Source: Amycolatopsis albispora (GTDB lineage Bacteria; Actinomycetota; Actinomycetes; Mycobacteriales; Pseudonocardiaceae). From it: a stretch of 64,000 nt of DNA. Positions 17,202 through 25,762 of the stretch are shown here, one piece after another (position 1 is the first letter of the stretch; every line of letters begins with the position of its first letter). Both the position numbers and the translations under genes were made by a program. Under the pieces are notes generated by a model that saw nothing but the letters and a program-made list of their open reading frames with translations, did not search any database and was not told the DNA's origin. The stretch covers positions 4,650,001 through 4,714,000 of the forward strand of contig NZ_CP015163.1 in NCBI RefSeq assembly GCF_003312875.1, in the 5' to 3' direction.

Positions 17202-18601
17202 TGCCGTACGAGACTGCCGGCGGGGCTCACGAGATCGCGTCGCGGCTGGGGCATTCAGCGGCCGCCATCCGGGCGATTGCGGACCAACGGACCTTTCATG
17301 TTCCGGCTGAGGCGATTCAGGACTCGGATTCGATCCGCGAGCGAATCCGTCCGCGGGGCGACTTCGCCGCCCCGCCTGCGTCGGAGCGGCTCACCGCCGC
17401 GCTGGCGATCGATGGTTCACACGTCGTTGAGCAGGTGCGTGACGGTCTTCCATCGGTCCTGTACGGGTTCGCGCAGGCCGCCGCAGCGTATGTGGATCTC
17501 GGCGTCATGGAGTCACAACGGGCTGAGCGGTTCGTCGACCCGTACAAGATCGAGCGTGCGGTCAACACCGCTCTCGTGACGCTGGACCTGCCCGTCTCCG
17601 GCGCGTACACGCGTGCCGGTGTCGACATTGTGACGTCGTGGCGCGAGGCTATCAACGAGCTGTTTCGGCAGAAGAAGATCGACGTCAATCGCCTCGACCA
17701 GCCGCTGCTTGATTTGCTTTTCCTTCTCCACGGCGTTCCCGGGTCGCCAGCGGCCACTGTGCCGGTCAACTGCCCGACGCAGGACTGCAAGAAGGACGTT
17801 CCCGTGCCGCCCGCTGGCGCCGATTGCGACGCGTGCGGCGTGCACCTTTTTCCCACCGACGTGCTTCGTATCCACGAGGAGGTTGGCGAAGAGGGCACGA
17901 ACCAGTCCGCTCTCGGGCGGCTGATGTCGGTGATCGAACTGTTGGTGCTGGTCGGGCTGGCGACGCTGCTGTGGGAGCAGTCGCGCCAGAAGGATCTGCC
18001 AACTACGCTGTTCATCGTCGATGGCCCTCTGGCCGTGTTCGGCACACCAGCAAAGCTGCGCGGGCGAGCCCTTGAATACTTCCAAGCGATGGGCAGTACT
18101 GCTCCGGGTAAAGCCCCATACGTTTGTGGGATTGAGAAGTCCGGAGCTCTGGTCGACTACGCGCGCCAACTGGCGCGGCACGGCATTCTCGAACCGGGTG
18201 ACCTGTTGGTATGCGATGAACAGGTCATCGCTCGCGTCGTCAATGCCAACAACGCCCGCGCCTACGGCAAGGAGACGTACTGGGGCCGCAAGTTCGTGTA
18301 TCGCGCGCTTGATGGGCGAGTCGTCGTCCCGACCGTGCCACCACCGACCGGCGCACCGTACGATGCCAACGGGGGCCAAGCCGACCCGGCGGCCTACCCG
18401 ACGCTGCCGGCAATCCTCGACGTGATCGACCGCACCGGTTCCTCAATGTACGTCGATGGCATCATCCCGGTGGCGGCCGCGCACGGGAAGGCCGCGTTCC
18501 CGATTGGTGTGGGCACTGATGTGCTCCGCCTTGTGGCCACCAAACGTCTCGGCCTCGACTCGTCTGGTGGACAAGCCGGTCCGGTACGGTCTGCGCCATG
18601 A
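17201..18601 (+). CDS. nurA: NurA-domain nuclease with an inserted zinc-ribbon-like motif
   Basis: A 466-residue protein. Motif I is LAIDGSHVV (Asp71) and a second acidic strand is FIVDGPLAV (Asp274), the two-metal layout of NurA. A late acidic site (YVDGIIPVAAAHG) follows near residue 435. Between them are two Cys pairs, CPTQDC (191, 196) and CDAC (209, 212), that would fit a zinc ribbon; this is unusual for NurA. NurA is a 5'-3' exonuclease and single-strand endonuclease driven by HerA. The start overlaps the herA stop by one base (TGATG) and the stop overlaps the methyltransferase start (ATGA), so the three are translationally coupled. Confidence 0.85.
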   Translation: MPYETAGGAHEIASRLGHSAAAIRAIADQRTFHVPAEAIQDSDSIRERIRPRGDFAAPPASERLTAALAIDGSHVVEQVRDGLPSVLYGFAQAAAAYVDLGVMESQRAERFVDPYKIERAVNTALVTLDLPVSGAYTRAGVDIVTSWREAINELFRQKKIDVNRLDQPLLDLLFLLHGVPGSPAATVPVNCPTQDCKKDVPVPPAGADCDACGVHLFPTDVLRIHEEVGEEGTNQSALGRLMSVIELLVLVGLATLLWEQSRQKDLPTTLFIVDGPLAVFGTPAKLRGRALEYFQAMGSTAPGKAPYVCGIEKSGALVDYARQLARHGILEPGDLLVCDEQVIARVVNANNARAYGKETYWGRKFVYRALDGRVVVPTVPPPTGAPYDANGGQADPAAYPTLPAILDVIDRTGSSMYVDGIIPVAAAHGKAAFPIGVGTDVLRLVATKRLGLDSSGGQAGPVRSAP

Positions 18602-19806
18602 TCGAGAATGTGGCTGTGCTGCCGGCCGCACCCCTCCGGGCTGCTCACGCAGCTGACGCCCCCGCAATCCCGACCCACATCCTCGACAACCCACGCCCGC
18701 TCGTCGCACCCCTTGACGACGTTGATCACGCGCTTATGGCGAGCAGGTACCAGTCGCCACTGCGTTACCCAGGAGCAAAGTCGTCCCTTGCTCCGGTGAT
18801 CGCCCGGATCTTGGATGCCGCCAAGGGTTCGCGGGCCGTTCCGGAAATCAACCTGCTGGTCGAGCCGTTCGCTGGCGGCGCGTCGGCGTCCTTGCGACTC
18901 GTCGGCCAAGGGATCGTCGACCGAGTGCTACTTGCTGACGTGGATCCGTTGGTAACCGCTTTCTGGCAGGCCGCGGCCGCTGACACAGATGCGCTGATCG
19001 ACCGCATGCATGACGAGTGGACCCGATACGTCAAGCCAGGCGGAGCAACCGCCGTCGAACGGTGGGACTACTGGCGTTCCTGGGCGCCCGCTTGGAACGC
19101 GAAGCCTTCCACGGTCCGACTGGGGTTGGCGACACAGTGCCTATTTCTAAACCGCACGACGTTTTCTGGAATCCTTCACGGTAAGGCAGGCCCGATCGGC
19201 GGACGCAAGCAGGAGAGCCCGTACGGAATCGGATGCCGGTGGAATCCGGAGGCCATAGAGGAACGGCTTCGATACGTCGGTCACTTGTACGACACTGGCC
19301 GACTCGTCGATGTCTGGCACAAGGACTGGAAACAGACACTCGATGACGTGCCCGAGTACTACCCGCAGCTGATCCCGTCCCGCGTCGTCGCCTACCTCGA
19401 CCCACCCTACATCGAAAAAGCTTCGCACTTGTACCGCACCTCTTTCGACCCCAGAGGTGGATACGGCGGCGACAGGGCTGGCAAGGCGGGATCAGATGAC
19501 CACATGCTCCACATGCAGCTCGCCGCATACCTGCGCACCAAGGCGCAGTTCCGCTGGCTGCTCAGTTATGACAATAACCCACTGCTGACCGAAAGTACTT
19601 GGCTCTATGCGCACGCTCGCATGACGCCTAGCCGCGTGGACCGGGACACGCTCGGCGCACATTCCTGGACCTTGACCAAACGGTTGGTAAAGATGCGGTA
19701 CACCGCCAGCGGTAAGACCGGCAAGCGTGACGCTGATGAACTCCTCATCACAACCCTCCCGCCGTCGACGGTTCCCGTAGATCACCAGCTGCGCGAGCTG
19801 CCTTGA
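18598..19806 (+). CDS. Dam-type (D12 class) DNA adenine-N6 methyltransferase
   Basis: A 402-residue protein with the D12-class order: SPLRYPGAKSSL (SAM-binding entry, residues 53-64), LLVEPFAGGASASL (motif I, about residue 87), and AYLDPPYIEK (motif IV DPPY, residues 268-271). It should methylate adenine in a short sequence. The chosen start overlaps the nurA stop by four bases. An ATG at 18736 (MASRYQSPL) matches the usual family start better, so about 46 residues could be extra; the upstream part is coding-like and coupling favours the longer form. With HerA and NurA it suggests a self-marking, DNA-degrading system. Its 3' end overlaps the convergent SpdA-like gene by 59 bases. Confidence 0.88.
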   Translation: MIENVAVLPAAPLRAAHAADAPAIPTHILDNPRPLVAPLDDVDHALMASRYQSPLRYPGAKSSLAPVIARILDAAKGSRAVPEINLLVEPFAGGASASLRLVGQGIVDRVLLADVDPLVTAFWQAAAADTDALIDRMHDEWTRYVKPGGATAVERWDYWRSWAPAWNAKPSTVRLGLATQCLFLNRTTFSGILHGKAGPIGGRKQESPYGIGCRWNPEAIEERLRYVGHLYDTGRLVDVWHKDWKQTLDDVPEYYPQLIPSRVVAYLDPPYIEKASHLYRTSFDPRGGYGGDRAGKAGSDDHMLHMQLAAYLRTKAQFRWLLSYDNNPLLTESTWLYAHARMTPSRVDRDTLGAHSWTLTKRLVKMRYTASGKTGKRDADELLITTLPPSTVPVDHQLRELP

Positions 19807-20335
19807 TGCTGGGGAGGTCACTCGCCTGCCGCCACCTGCGCAGGACCTTGCGGCCGTAGTTGTTCGTGCCCGCGATCCGGTCTAGCTCCGCGCCGGTCGG
19901 TGTGCGGCCCTTGGCCCGCTCGGTCGCGTAGTAGGCCCACATCCGCTGCTCGGCGGTCGGCTCGGCCGGCGGGCGAGACTCGTCCGAGACCACCGCGAGA
20001 CGCACCACCGCCCCGGTCTCGTCGCCCGTCTCGCCCGTCTCGGCGGTCTCGGTACGGGTCTCGGTCGCGGTCTCGGCGCTGGTTCCGGCACGGTACCGCT
20101 TGAGCGCGCGGTTGAGCAGCTCGACCGCCAGCAGCAGTGCCAGCGGCGGGCACGCCGCCACGGCCACGGCGAACACGCTCAGCTCCGGGGCCGCCGCCAC
20201 GTTCGCGCACAGCGAAAGGCAGATCCCGAACACGAAGGACAACCAGGCCGCCCACCGGCCGCCGGCAGGGCGGCCGTGGCCGGTGGTCTTCCACAGCTCG
20301 ACTGTGGCCGTGGTCAGGATGCCGTCCACGATCAA
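19748..20335 (-). CDS. DUF2637/SpdA-like transfer protein, probably 5'-truncated
   Basis: The frame gives WPLIVDGILTTATVELWKTT, then two membrane helices (WLSFVFGICLSLCANVA, AVAACPPLALLLAVELLNRAL), matching the middle and end of DUF2637 membrane proteins. These are encoded on actinomycete conjugative plasmids and integrative elements and aid mycelial spread. The C-terminal half has a helix-turn-helix-like tail (PTGAELDRIAGTNNYGRKVL). The family normally has more helices before this point. Only a TTG at 20335 starts the frame here, and DNA upstream does not continue it. It is a likely remnant of an integrated element. Confidence 0.6.
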   Translation of the reverse strand: MIVDGILTTATVELWKTTGHGRPAGGRWAAWLSFVFGICLSLCANVAAAPELSVFAVAVAACPPLALLLAVELLNRALKRYRAGTSAETATETRTETAETGETGDETGAVVRLAVVSDESRPPAEPTAEQRMWAYYATERAKGRTPTGAELDRIAGTNNYGRKVLRRWRQASDLPSIKAARAAGDLREPSTAGGL

Positions 20336-20531
20336 CGGCCAGATCGCCGCCCGACACCCGCCGGCCCGCGGTCCTCCTCGGCTGCCATGGCCACGATCCC
20401 TTCCGGCGACACCCCGCCACTACCCGTCAGGGTAGCTGCGCTCCGGGCCAGACTACGCCCCCGTTGACACCGAACGTGCCGAACGAGTGGCACAACGTGA
20501 ACATCTGGGTTGCTGGCGGGCGGCGGCAGCG

Positions 20532-21496
20532 TCAGCGGCGGAATCCGCGCTCGGGATCGCGGGTGGGCACGTTGCCGAACTCGCCGAACCACTCCTCGGC
20601 CGCGTCGTAGGACAGCGGGACCGGGTGAGCGAGCAGCCCCTCGTAGTCCTTGTCCTGGAACAGAGCGTCCTGCAGGATGCGCCAGTCGAAGTCGAACCGG
20701 GAACCCGGGTGCGCGGCCACCAAATCGGCGTGCAGGTCGGGTTCGTCGTGCTGGCACCGTTCGGCATCCTGGATCGCCAGATCCAGGATGCCGAACTCCT
20801 CGGCGGTGCACGCCGGGGTGGGGCGTCGCCCGGCAGCCAGATCGCAAGCCAGGTCGTCGAAGGCCCCCGCGTAGCGGCGCAAAACCAGGGATCACGGTCG
20901 GCCACGCACGGCGGGATCGTTGCGTCCGCGTCTATTGCGGGCCCACCGCCGACCAGGGGAGTCTGCTCGGCGATGTCGTAGACCTCGTCGGCCAACCTGC
21001 CCAGCGCCGCGTCCAACGCGGCGGCGGTGCGGGGAGTGATAACCACCGGCAGGCACACCTCGCAGTCGAAGTCGCGGCACCGAGGGCAGTCGGCGCAATC
21101 GTTGCGGCAGGTCCCGCACACCTCGCACCGGCCCGGACAGTTCGTCGTGGTGAACAACCCCGGGCCACGCTCGCGCAAGCCCGGTAGCGCTGCCGCGACC
21201 CGCAGGCGCTCCTGCGTGGCACCGATGCGCGCCAGGCAAGGCAGGAGGGCAAGCATCGCGGCGCGCACGTCGTCGGCCACGTCGGCGAGCACGGCGTCGA
21301 GCTGGCGTTGGGCGGTGTCGCGGTGCTGCACGATCCCGTTGAGCGCGTCCGCCAGCACGGTCGCGGCTGGGCCCTCGGCCAGCTCGGCGAGTGGTTCGGC
21401 CACCGCCCCGTCCTCGCCGACGCGGATACCCAGCACCCGGTGCCCGGTGTCGGAGTGCTCGGGCACGAAACACAGGTAGGTCATGTCGGCGGCCAT
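20532..21496 (-). pseudogene. Cys-cluster protein gene broken by a frameshift
   Basis: From the ATG at 21496 the frame encodes a helical N-terminal domain and then a dense Cys cluster (CPGRCEVCGTC, DCADCPRCRDFDCEVC) that could bind several metal ions. The frame is lost in a T4 run on the minus strand (plus-strand A4 at 20881-20884). Adding one T restores WFLRRYAGAFDDLACDL and leads to a normal end (EEWFGEFGNVPTRDPERGF) at 20532. The joined protein would be about 320 residues. No family was recognised. Either the gene is dead, or the base is missing by sequencing or assembly error. Confidence 0.6.
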
Positions 21497-21730
21497 CGCT
21501 GAACCTTCGTCCGAAGTACGTGCCGGTACACCTGAGCATCGCACGCGCGCACTTTCCACCGGCCGCCACGGGGAGCGGGCGCCTCGACCGGCCGCGCTAA
21601 TCCCTGCCGGGGGCCGCAACGGGGCACGGTTACCCACATCGAGAGCATTAATCGACCAGAGCTAATGTGAATTGTTTCCAGCAGAGGAATTCTTTTAAGA
21701 GAAACAATAGAGAAGGACTGGAGGACATTT

Positions 21731-22118
21731 ATGGCAGAAAGTTCGAGTCGACTTGGTCGACGATATCGACGGCAGCGACGCCACGCAGACCGTTCCGTTC
21801 ACGTTGGACGGCGCGGCCTACGAGATCGACTTGTCCGATGACAACGCCGCACGCTTGCGCGACGAATTCGCGCCCTTCGTCGCGGCGGGACGCCGCACCG
21901 GGGGCCGCAAAACACGCTTAACGACACCGAACACCAACGGCACCAAGGTCACCACCGACCGAGAGCACACGCGCGCTGTCCGGGCATGGGCCCGCGACAA
22001 CGGCTGGCCCATCTCCGACCGGGGCCGCATTCCCAGCGAAGTGCTTGACGCGCACAACCGCGTCCGGCGGGAGGCTCCCGTCGCCAAGTCTCGCTCGCGC
22101 TCACGGCGCAAGAAATAG
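21731..22118 (+). pseudogene. lsr2: Lsr2 paralogue with a frame break after the start codon
   Basis: The body is clearly Lsr2: VRVDLVDDIDGSDATQTVPF, YEIDLSDDNAARLRDEFAPF, VAAGRRTGG, and the C-terminal DNA-binding part with WARDNGWPISDRGRIPSEVL (RGR AT-hook-like core). Lsr2 silences AT-rich foreign DNA. The ATG at 21731 has GGAGGAC upstream and reads MAE, as expected, but the next A puts it out of frame with VRVDLVDD from 21741. One skipped base or two added bases would fix it. A weak TTG at 21753 could start a shorter protein. A terminator follows at 22141. Confidence 0.7.
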
Positions 22119-22140
22119 CGAGTTCGCGGCTCGTAACTCC

Positions 22141-22200
22141 AGAACCGGATCAACCAACAGGCGCGGCGCCTTTCGTGGGTCGATCCGGTTCTCTTTCTCT
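22141..22200 (+). terminator. Rho-independent terminator of the lsr2 paralogue
   Basis: Arms AGAACCGGATC (22141-22151) and GATCCGGTTCT (22182-22192), perfectly complementary, followed by CTTTCTCT. It starts 22 bases after the stop codon. The remaining bases up to 22496 hold no supported gene. Confidence 0.8.
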
Positions 22201-22496
22201 GCTCGCGCACCTCGGGAAATGGATTCTCCGACATTAACAAGTCGCGCATGCGCCTCGCGCGGAGAAAGTCGCCATGTTCCTACCAGCCGAGCGGCGAGAA
22301 ACTTTCGGTCCACCCGATCGGGTACGACTCTCGGCAGGTGGATGTCGCGCACCGTGATAGCCGCACGTCGGTACCGCGCTGCTCGGCCGGAGACGGCGCC
22401 GGGCGACGAGGGCGCGAGCGTCGTGCCCGGTTTCTTGTCGAGGGTCTGGCTCAGAATCGACGACCACGTCACCTGACACCCTGACGAAAGGCGCTG

Positions 22497-23738
22497 ATGA
22501 ACGTCACCACCACCGAGATGTCGCCCGAAGCCTTGCGGGAAGCCCTGATCGGCAAAGTCAAGGAGGCCGGGTACGCGCGTAGCGGGGCCGTCGAAGACGC
22601 GTCGCGGGCGGTCGAGCGCCACCACTACGTCCCGGACGCCGACCTGGCTGACGCCTACGCGAACGACATCGTGGTCACGAAACGAAGCCTGGACGGCGAG
22701 GTGTTGAGTTGTGCCTCGCAGCCCGGCATCGTCGCGCTCCTGCTCGACCAGCTGCGCCCGCAGCACGGTGACCGTGTTCTCGAGATCGGTGCCGGAACCG
22801 GATACAACGCGGCACTGCTGGCGCACCTCGTCGGCAAGGAAGGCCACGTCACCGCCATCGACGTGGACGCCGATATCGTCGACTACGCCAGCGAACGCCT
22901 CGCCGCCGCCGACATCGGCAACGCCGAGGTCGTGCTCGGCGACGGCGCCCGCGGACACGAGCCCGGCGCACCCTACGACAGGATCATCGCCTCGGTCGGC
23001 GCCTACGGGATCCCCGACCGCTGGCTGTCCCAGCTGGCACCCGGCGGACGGCTCGTGGTGCCCCTGCGGATTCGCGGAAGCGTGTCGCGCTCGATCGCGT
23101 TCGAGCGATCCCCGGACGGCGGCTGGCGCAGCGCCGAGCACGCGATGTGCGGCTTCGTCCCGCTACGCGGCGGCATCGCCGACGACCCCCGCAGCCGGAT
23201 CGACCTGACCGGCGACAACACCGTCACACTCCAGTCCCACCAGGACCAGCCCTTCGCCCCCCCCGACCGGCTGACCGGCGTGCTCGACCAGCCCCGCAGC
23301 GAGATATGGACCGGGGTCACCTTCGCCCGGATGGAATCCCTGGAATGGATGTACCTCTGGCTCACCTGCGCTCTACCCGGCGGCCTGCGCAGCATGCCAG
23401 CGGACCAAGCCGCGATCGACTCCGGCCTCATCACCCCGATGTTCCGCACCGGGATGGCCGTACCCGGCGACGGCGAACTGGCCTACCTCGCCAAGCGTCC
23501 CGGCGGCCACGACAGCGAGGGCCACGAGCTCACCGAAACCGGCGTCATCGGGCACAGCCCCCACGGCGGCGAACTGGCAGCCCGCGTCGCCGACGAGATC
23601 CGCACCTGGGACCGGGACTTCCGGCACCGCGACGTCCGGTTCGAGATCCCCGCCGACGGCACCGACACCTCCGACCCCACACGCGGCCGGTTCTTCCTCG
23701 ACCGCCCCCATCAGCCCATCACCGTCATCTGGCAGTAG
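22497..23738 (+). CDS. PIMT-like O-methyltransferase of the RiPP-tailoring type
   Basis: A 413-residue protein. Residues 1-210 match protein-L-isoaspartate O-methyltransferase (RHHYVPDADLADAYAND, SCASQPGIVALLLDQL, SAM site RVLEIGAGTGYNAALLAHL, then YDRIIASVGAYGIPDRW). A C-terminal domain of about 200 residues follows (TGVTFARMESLEWMYLWLTC ... FLDRPHQPITVIWQ). Plain PIMT repair enzymes are about 220 residues. The longer form is known from FxLD-type lanthipeptide and graspetide clusters, where it methylates Asp in the peptide. The ATG follows GAAAGGCG. No precursor peptide or lanthionine synthetase was found nearby, so it may act in trans or be a leftover. Confidence 0.75.
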   Translation: MNVTTTEMSPEALREALIGKVKEAGYARSGAVEDASRAVERHHYVPDADLADAYANDIVVTKRSLDGEVLSCASQPGIVALLLDQLRPQHGDRVLEIGAGTGYNAALLAHLVGKEGHVTAIDVDADIVDYASERLAAADIGNAEVVLGDGARGHEPGAPYDRIIASVGAYGIPDRWLSQLAPGGRLVVPLRIRGSVSRSIAFERSPDGGWRSAEHAMCGFVPLRGGIADDPRSRIDLTGDNTVTLQSHQDQPFAPPDRLTGVLDQPRSEIWTGVTFARMESLEWMYLWLTCALPGGLRSMPADQAAIDSGLITPMFRTGMAVPGDGELAYLAKRPGGHDSEGHELTETGVIGHSPHGGELAARVADEIRTWDRDFRHRDVRFEIPADGTDTSDPTRGRFFLDRPHQPITVIWQ

Positions 23739-23833
23739 GCCGAAACAATCTGGCGACGCTCGACCACGCGGGACGACTACTGGACCCACGAGAGGCCGGG
23801 ACGTTGCATTCCTGCTCGCAGCCTTCGTCCGGT

Positions 23834-24563
23834 ATGGAAGCGTCGGACTTGGCCGATCGCCCGTTCGTGTCGGCGCTGTGGCTGGCTACGGTCCTGGACG
23901 TGACCGAAACCGAAGCTGGTGCGCGCCGCAAGCCCAGTGCGCTGGAGCTGATCGCGGAGTGCGTCGTACGGCTGCGGATGACCGATCCCACGGACACGGG
24001 GGCCTCGCTCCTGGCAGCGTGGCACGGGTTCGGCATCGCCGAGTCTGCCGGTCGCATGCTGCGTGAGGACAACGACGACGTCACCGCCTCCACGCTGGCG
24101 GCGCTCGGCGTCGCACCCCTGCGCGTCATGCCCGGACCCGACGCTGCGGAACTTGCCCTGCTCGCGCGCACGCGCGGCGGATGCAGGCCGACGGCTGCGC
24201 CCGTTTCACCGTCTGCTCCGGCGATCACGCCTTCGCTGCCCTCGGCGACGCCGACGCCTCATCGCTCGAAGTCCTTGTCTGGCAAGGACAACCGGTGCCA
24301 CTGAACTCGCGGCAGTCGCCGACCACGTTCGCCGACTTCCTCGACTGGGCGACGGCGACATCCCGGCCGGACCTGAGGACACCGGCAACATCGCGCGCCT
24401 CACGCAGCACCGCGCCGCATCTCGCCCGAAGCGACGGTTTCAAGTGCCGCTGGACGGCCTCGCTACAGGCTTTGTCACCGGCATCGGTATCGCCCTCGGT
24501 GCACGGCTCGGCAGCTTGCTCTGGCCCGGCACCCCCGTTGCGGAGCGTCGCCGCACGCCTTAA
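23834..24563 (+). pseudogene. Broken gene, possibly NYN/PIN-like domain with C-terminal membrane helix
   Basis: Three frames must be joined. Frame one from the ATG at 23834 encodes LADRPFVSALWLATVLDVTE to GPDAAELALLARTRG. A shift near 24178 gives MQADGCARFTVCSGDHAFAA and LEVLVWQGQPV. A second shift near 24295 gives ATELAAVADHVRRLPRLGDG and a C-terminal membrane helix (GFVTGIGIALGARLGSLL). The CSGDHAFAAL segment resembles the SGDSDF motif of NYN nucleases. The family call is weak; the decay is clear. Confidence 0.45.
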
Positions 24564-24624
24564 CCGTAAGTGTCGGTGGTTTCACTTATGGTGGGCTCGT
24601 GCCGACGTTCACGAACACCTGACC

Positions 24625-25088
24625 ATGCGAGCCGACAACCTTCGCGTCGAACGAGCCACCGTTGCGGCGACCGAACTGTCGCTGTCACGATGCGCGGAGC
24701 TCTACATGGCCGTACCCGTCGTCGATCACGGGGCCGACCTGCTTGTCTACCAAGTCGAGCCGTTCCGAGTCGCCCAAATCCAGGTCAAAGGCACAACACG
24801 CGGCCTGAAGGTATTCCGGCAGTACAGCCAGAGCCCCATGATCGTGTCCTACGTCCTCGATCTCTCGGTGCCGCGGAGGTGTTCCTGCTGACCGGCGAGC
24901 AAGCGTGGAATCTCCCCGACAAGTACATCGCCAGCGGCGGCCGGGCAGGTGATCACCACCCCGACAACGCCACCTACAACTGGCCAAGCCGCACCCGATT
25001 GCTGTCCTCGATGCTCGCACAGCATCGGGCCACACCGCGGCGATGGCTCGAGGTGTTCGAGCAGGCCGCCACGCCGACCATTCCGTGA
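24625..25088 (+). pseudogene. Broken gene, PD-(D/E)XK-nuclease-like N-terminal part
   Basis: From the ATG at 24625, residues 10-60 read ATELSLSRCAELYMAVPVVD, HGADLLVYQ, VAQIQVKGTT: an Asp strand followed by QxK, the pattern of small PD-(D/E)XK folds (DUF4365-like). The frame ends at a stop near 24891. A frame change near 24870 continues LGAAEVFLLTGEQAWNLPDK and ends LEVFEQAATPTIP at 25088. The joined length would be about 154 residues. The assignment rests on one motif. Confidence 0.4.
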
Positions 25089-25104
25089 TCGCCACGCCAG
25101 ACAG

Positions 25105-25762
25105 CTAGTGGTCGTCCTCGATCAGCCGGGCGCGCCACGCGCGTGGGAGCAACCTGGCCAAGGTGCCAACCCAGCCGGGAACGTCGTGCTCGGCAGCGTG
25201 ATCACGCCACGAGTCCTTGACCGTGGCGCGCGTGCTCTGTTGCGTCGATGGGGGCGGGGTACTGGGTGCCGGGCAGGAAGCGGCCCTTGACGGGGCCGTG
25301 CTCAACTCCGGCGGCGCGCAGCGCGCACGACCGGTGCTGGCCGTTGATGAGCTGATCGCCGCCGTCGTCCCATTCGATCGGCTCCACCACCATGATGTGC
25401 AGCCAGTGCTGTTCGTCGTCGGTCAACTGGTCGTACTCGGGATGAGCGCGGAAGGTCGGCCGCTCGTCGTCTTCGAGGCCATCGAGGGATTGCCGCAGGA
25501 TGCGGACGAGTCGTGGCCAGTCGGGTTGGTGGTATGGACATCGCGCCATGACCGGGCGCGCCTCGTCGGAGAGGAAGGCCGCAGCGTGCGCAGCCTGGCG
25601 GTTGGGCACGGACCGGGCTTCGGCTTGGACGATCCGGTAGAAGCCGCAGTCGGTCTGGTGATGCGGCCAAGGCAGCGCCTCGAGCCCCTCCACCTCGCCC
25701 GCAGCAGCGACGTTGACCAGGTCAGCTCGACAGAGGCCCCACTGAAGCCGACTGAGCCGCAA
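25105..25762 (-). pseudogene. Broken gene with ParB-like DGQHR-type motif
   Basis: The first frame (25762 leftwards) encodes about 186 residues including EWDDGGDQLINGQHRSCALR and AAGVEHGPVKGRFLPGTQYP. The ING-HR-A-R pattern resembles the ParB/sulfiredoxin nucleotide-binding loop. It stops at 25202. A second frame continues ATVKDSWRDHAAEHDVPGWV to a natural-looking end (RLIEDDH) at 25105. One base near 25225 appears lost. Function unknown. Confidence 0.45.

Noticed and set aside
22219..22476. 85-codon ORF ending 20 bases before the PIMT gene, considered as a RiPP precursor
   Set aside because: Arg-rich throughout, no leader/core pattern, no FxLD motif, and no ribosome binding site.
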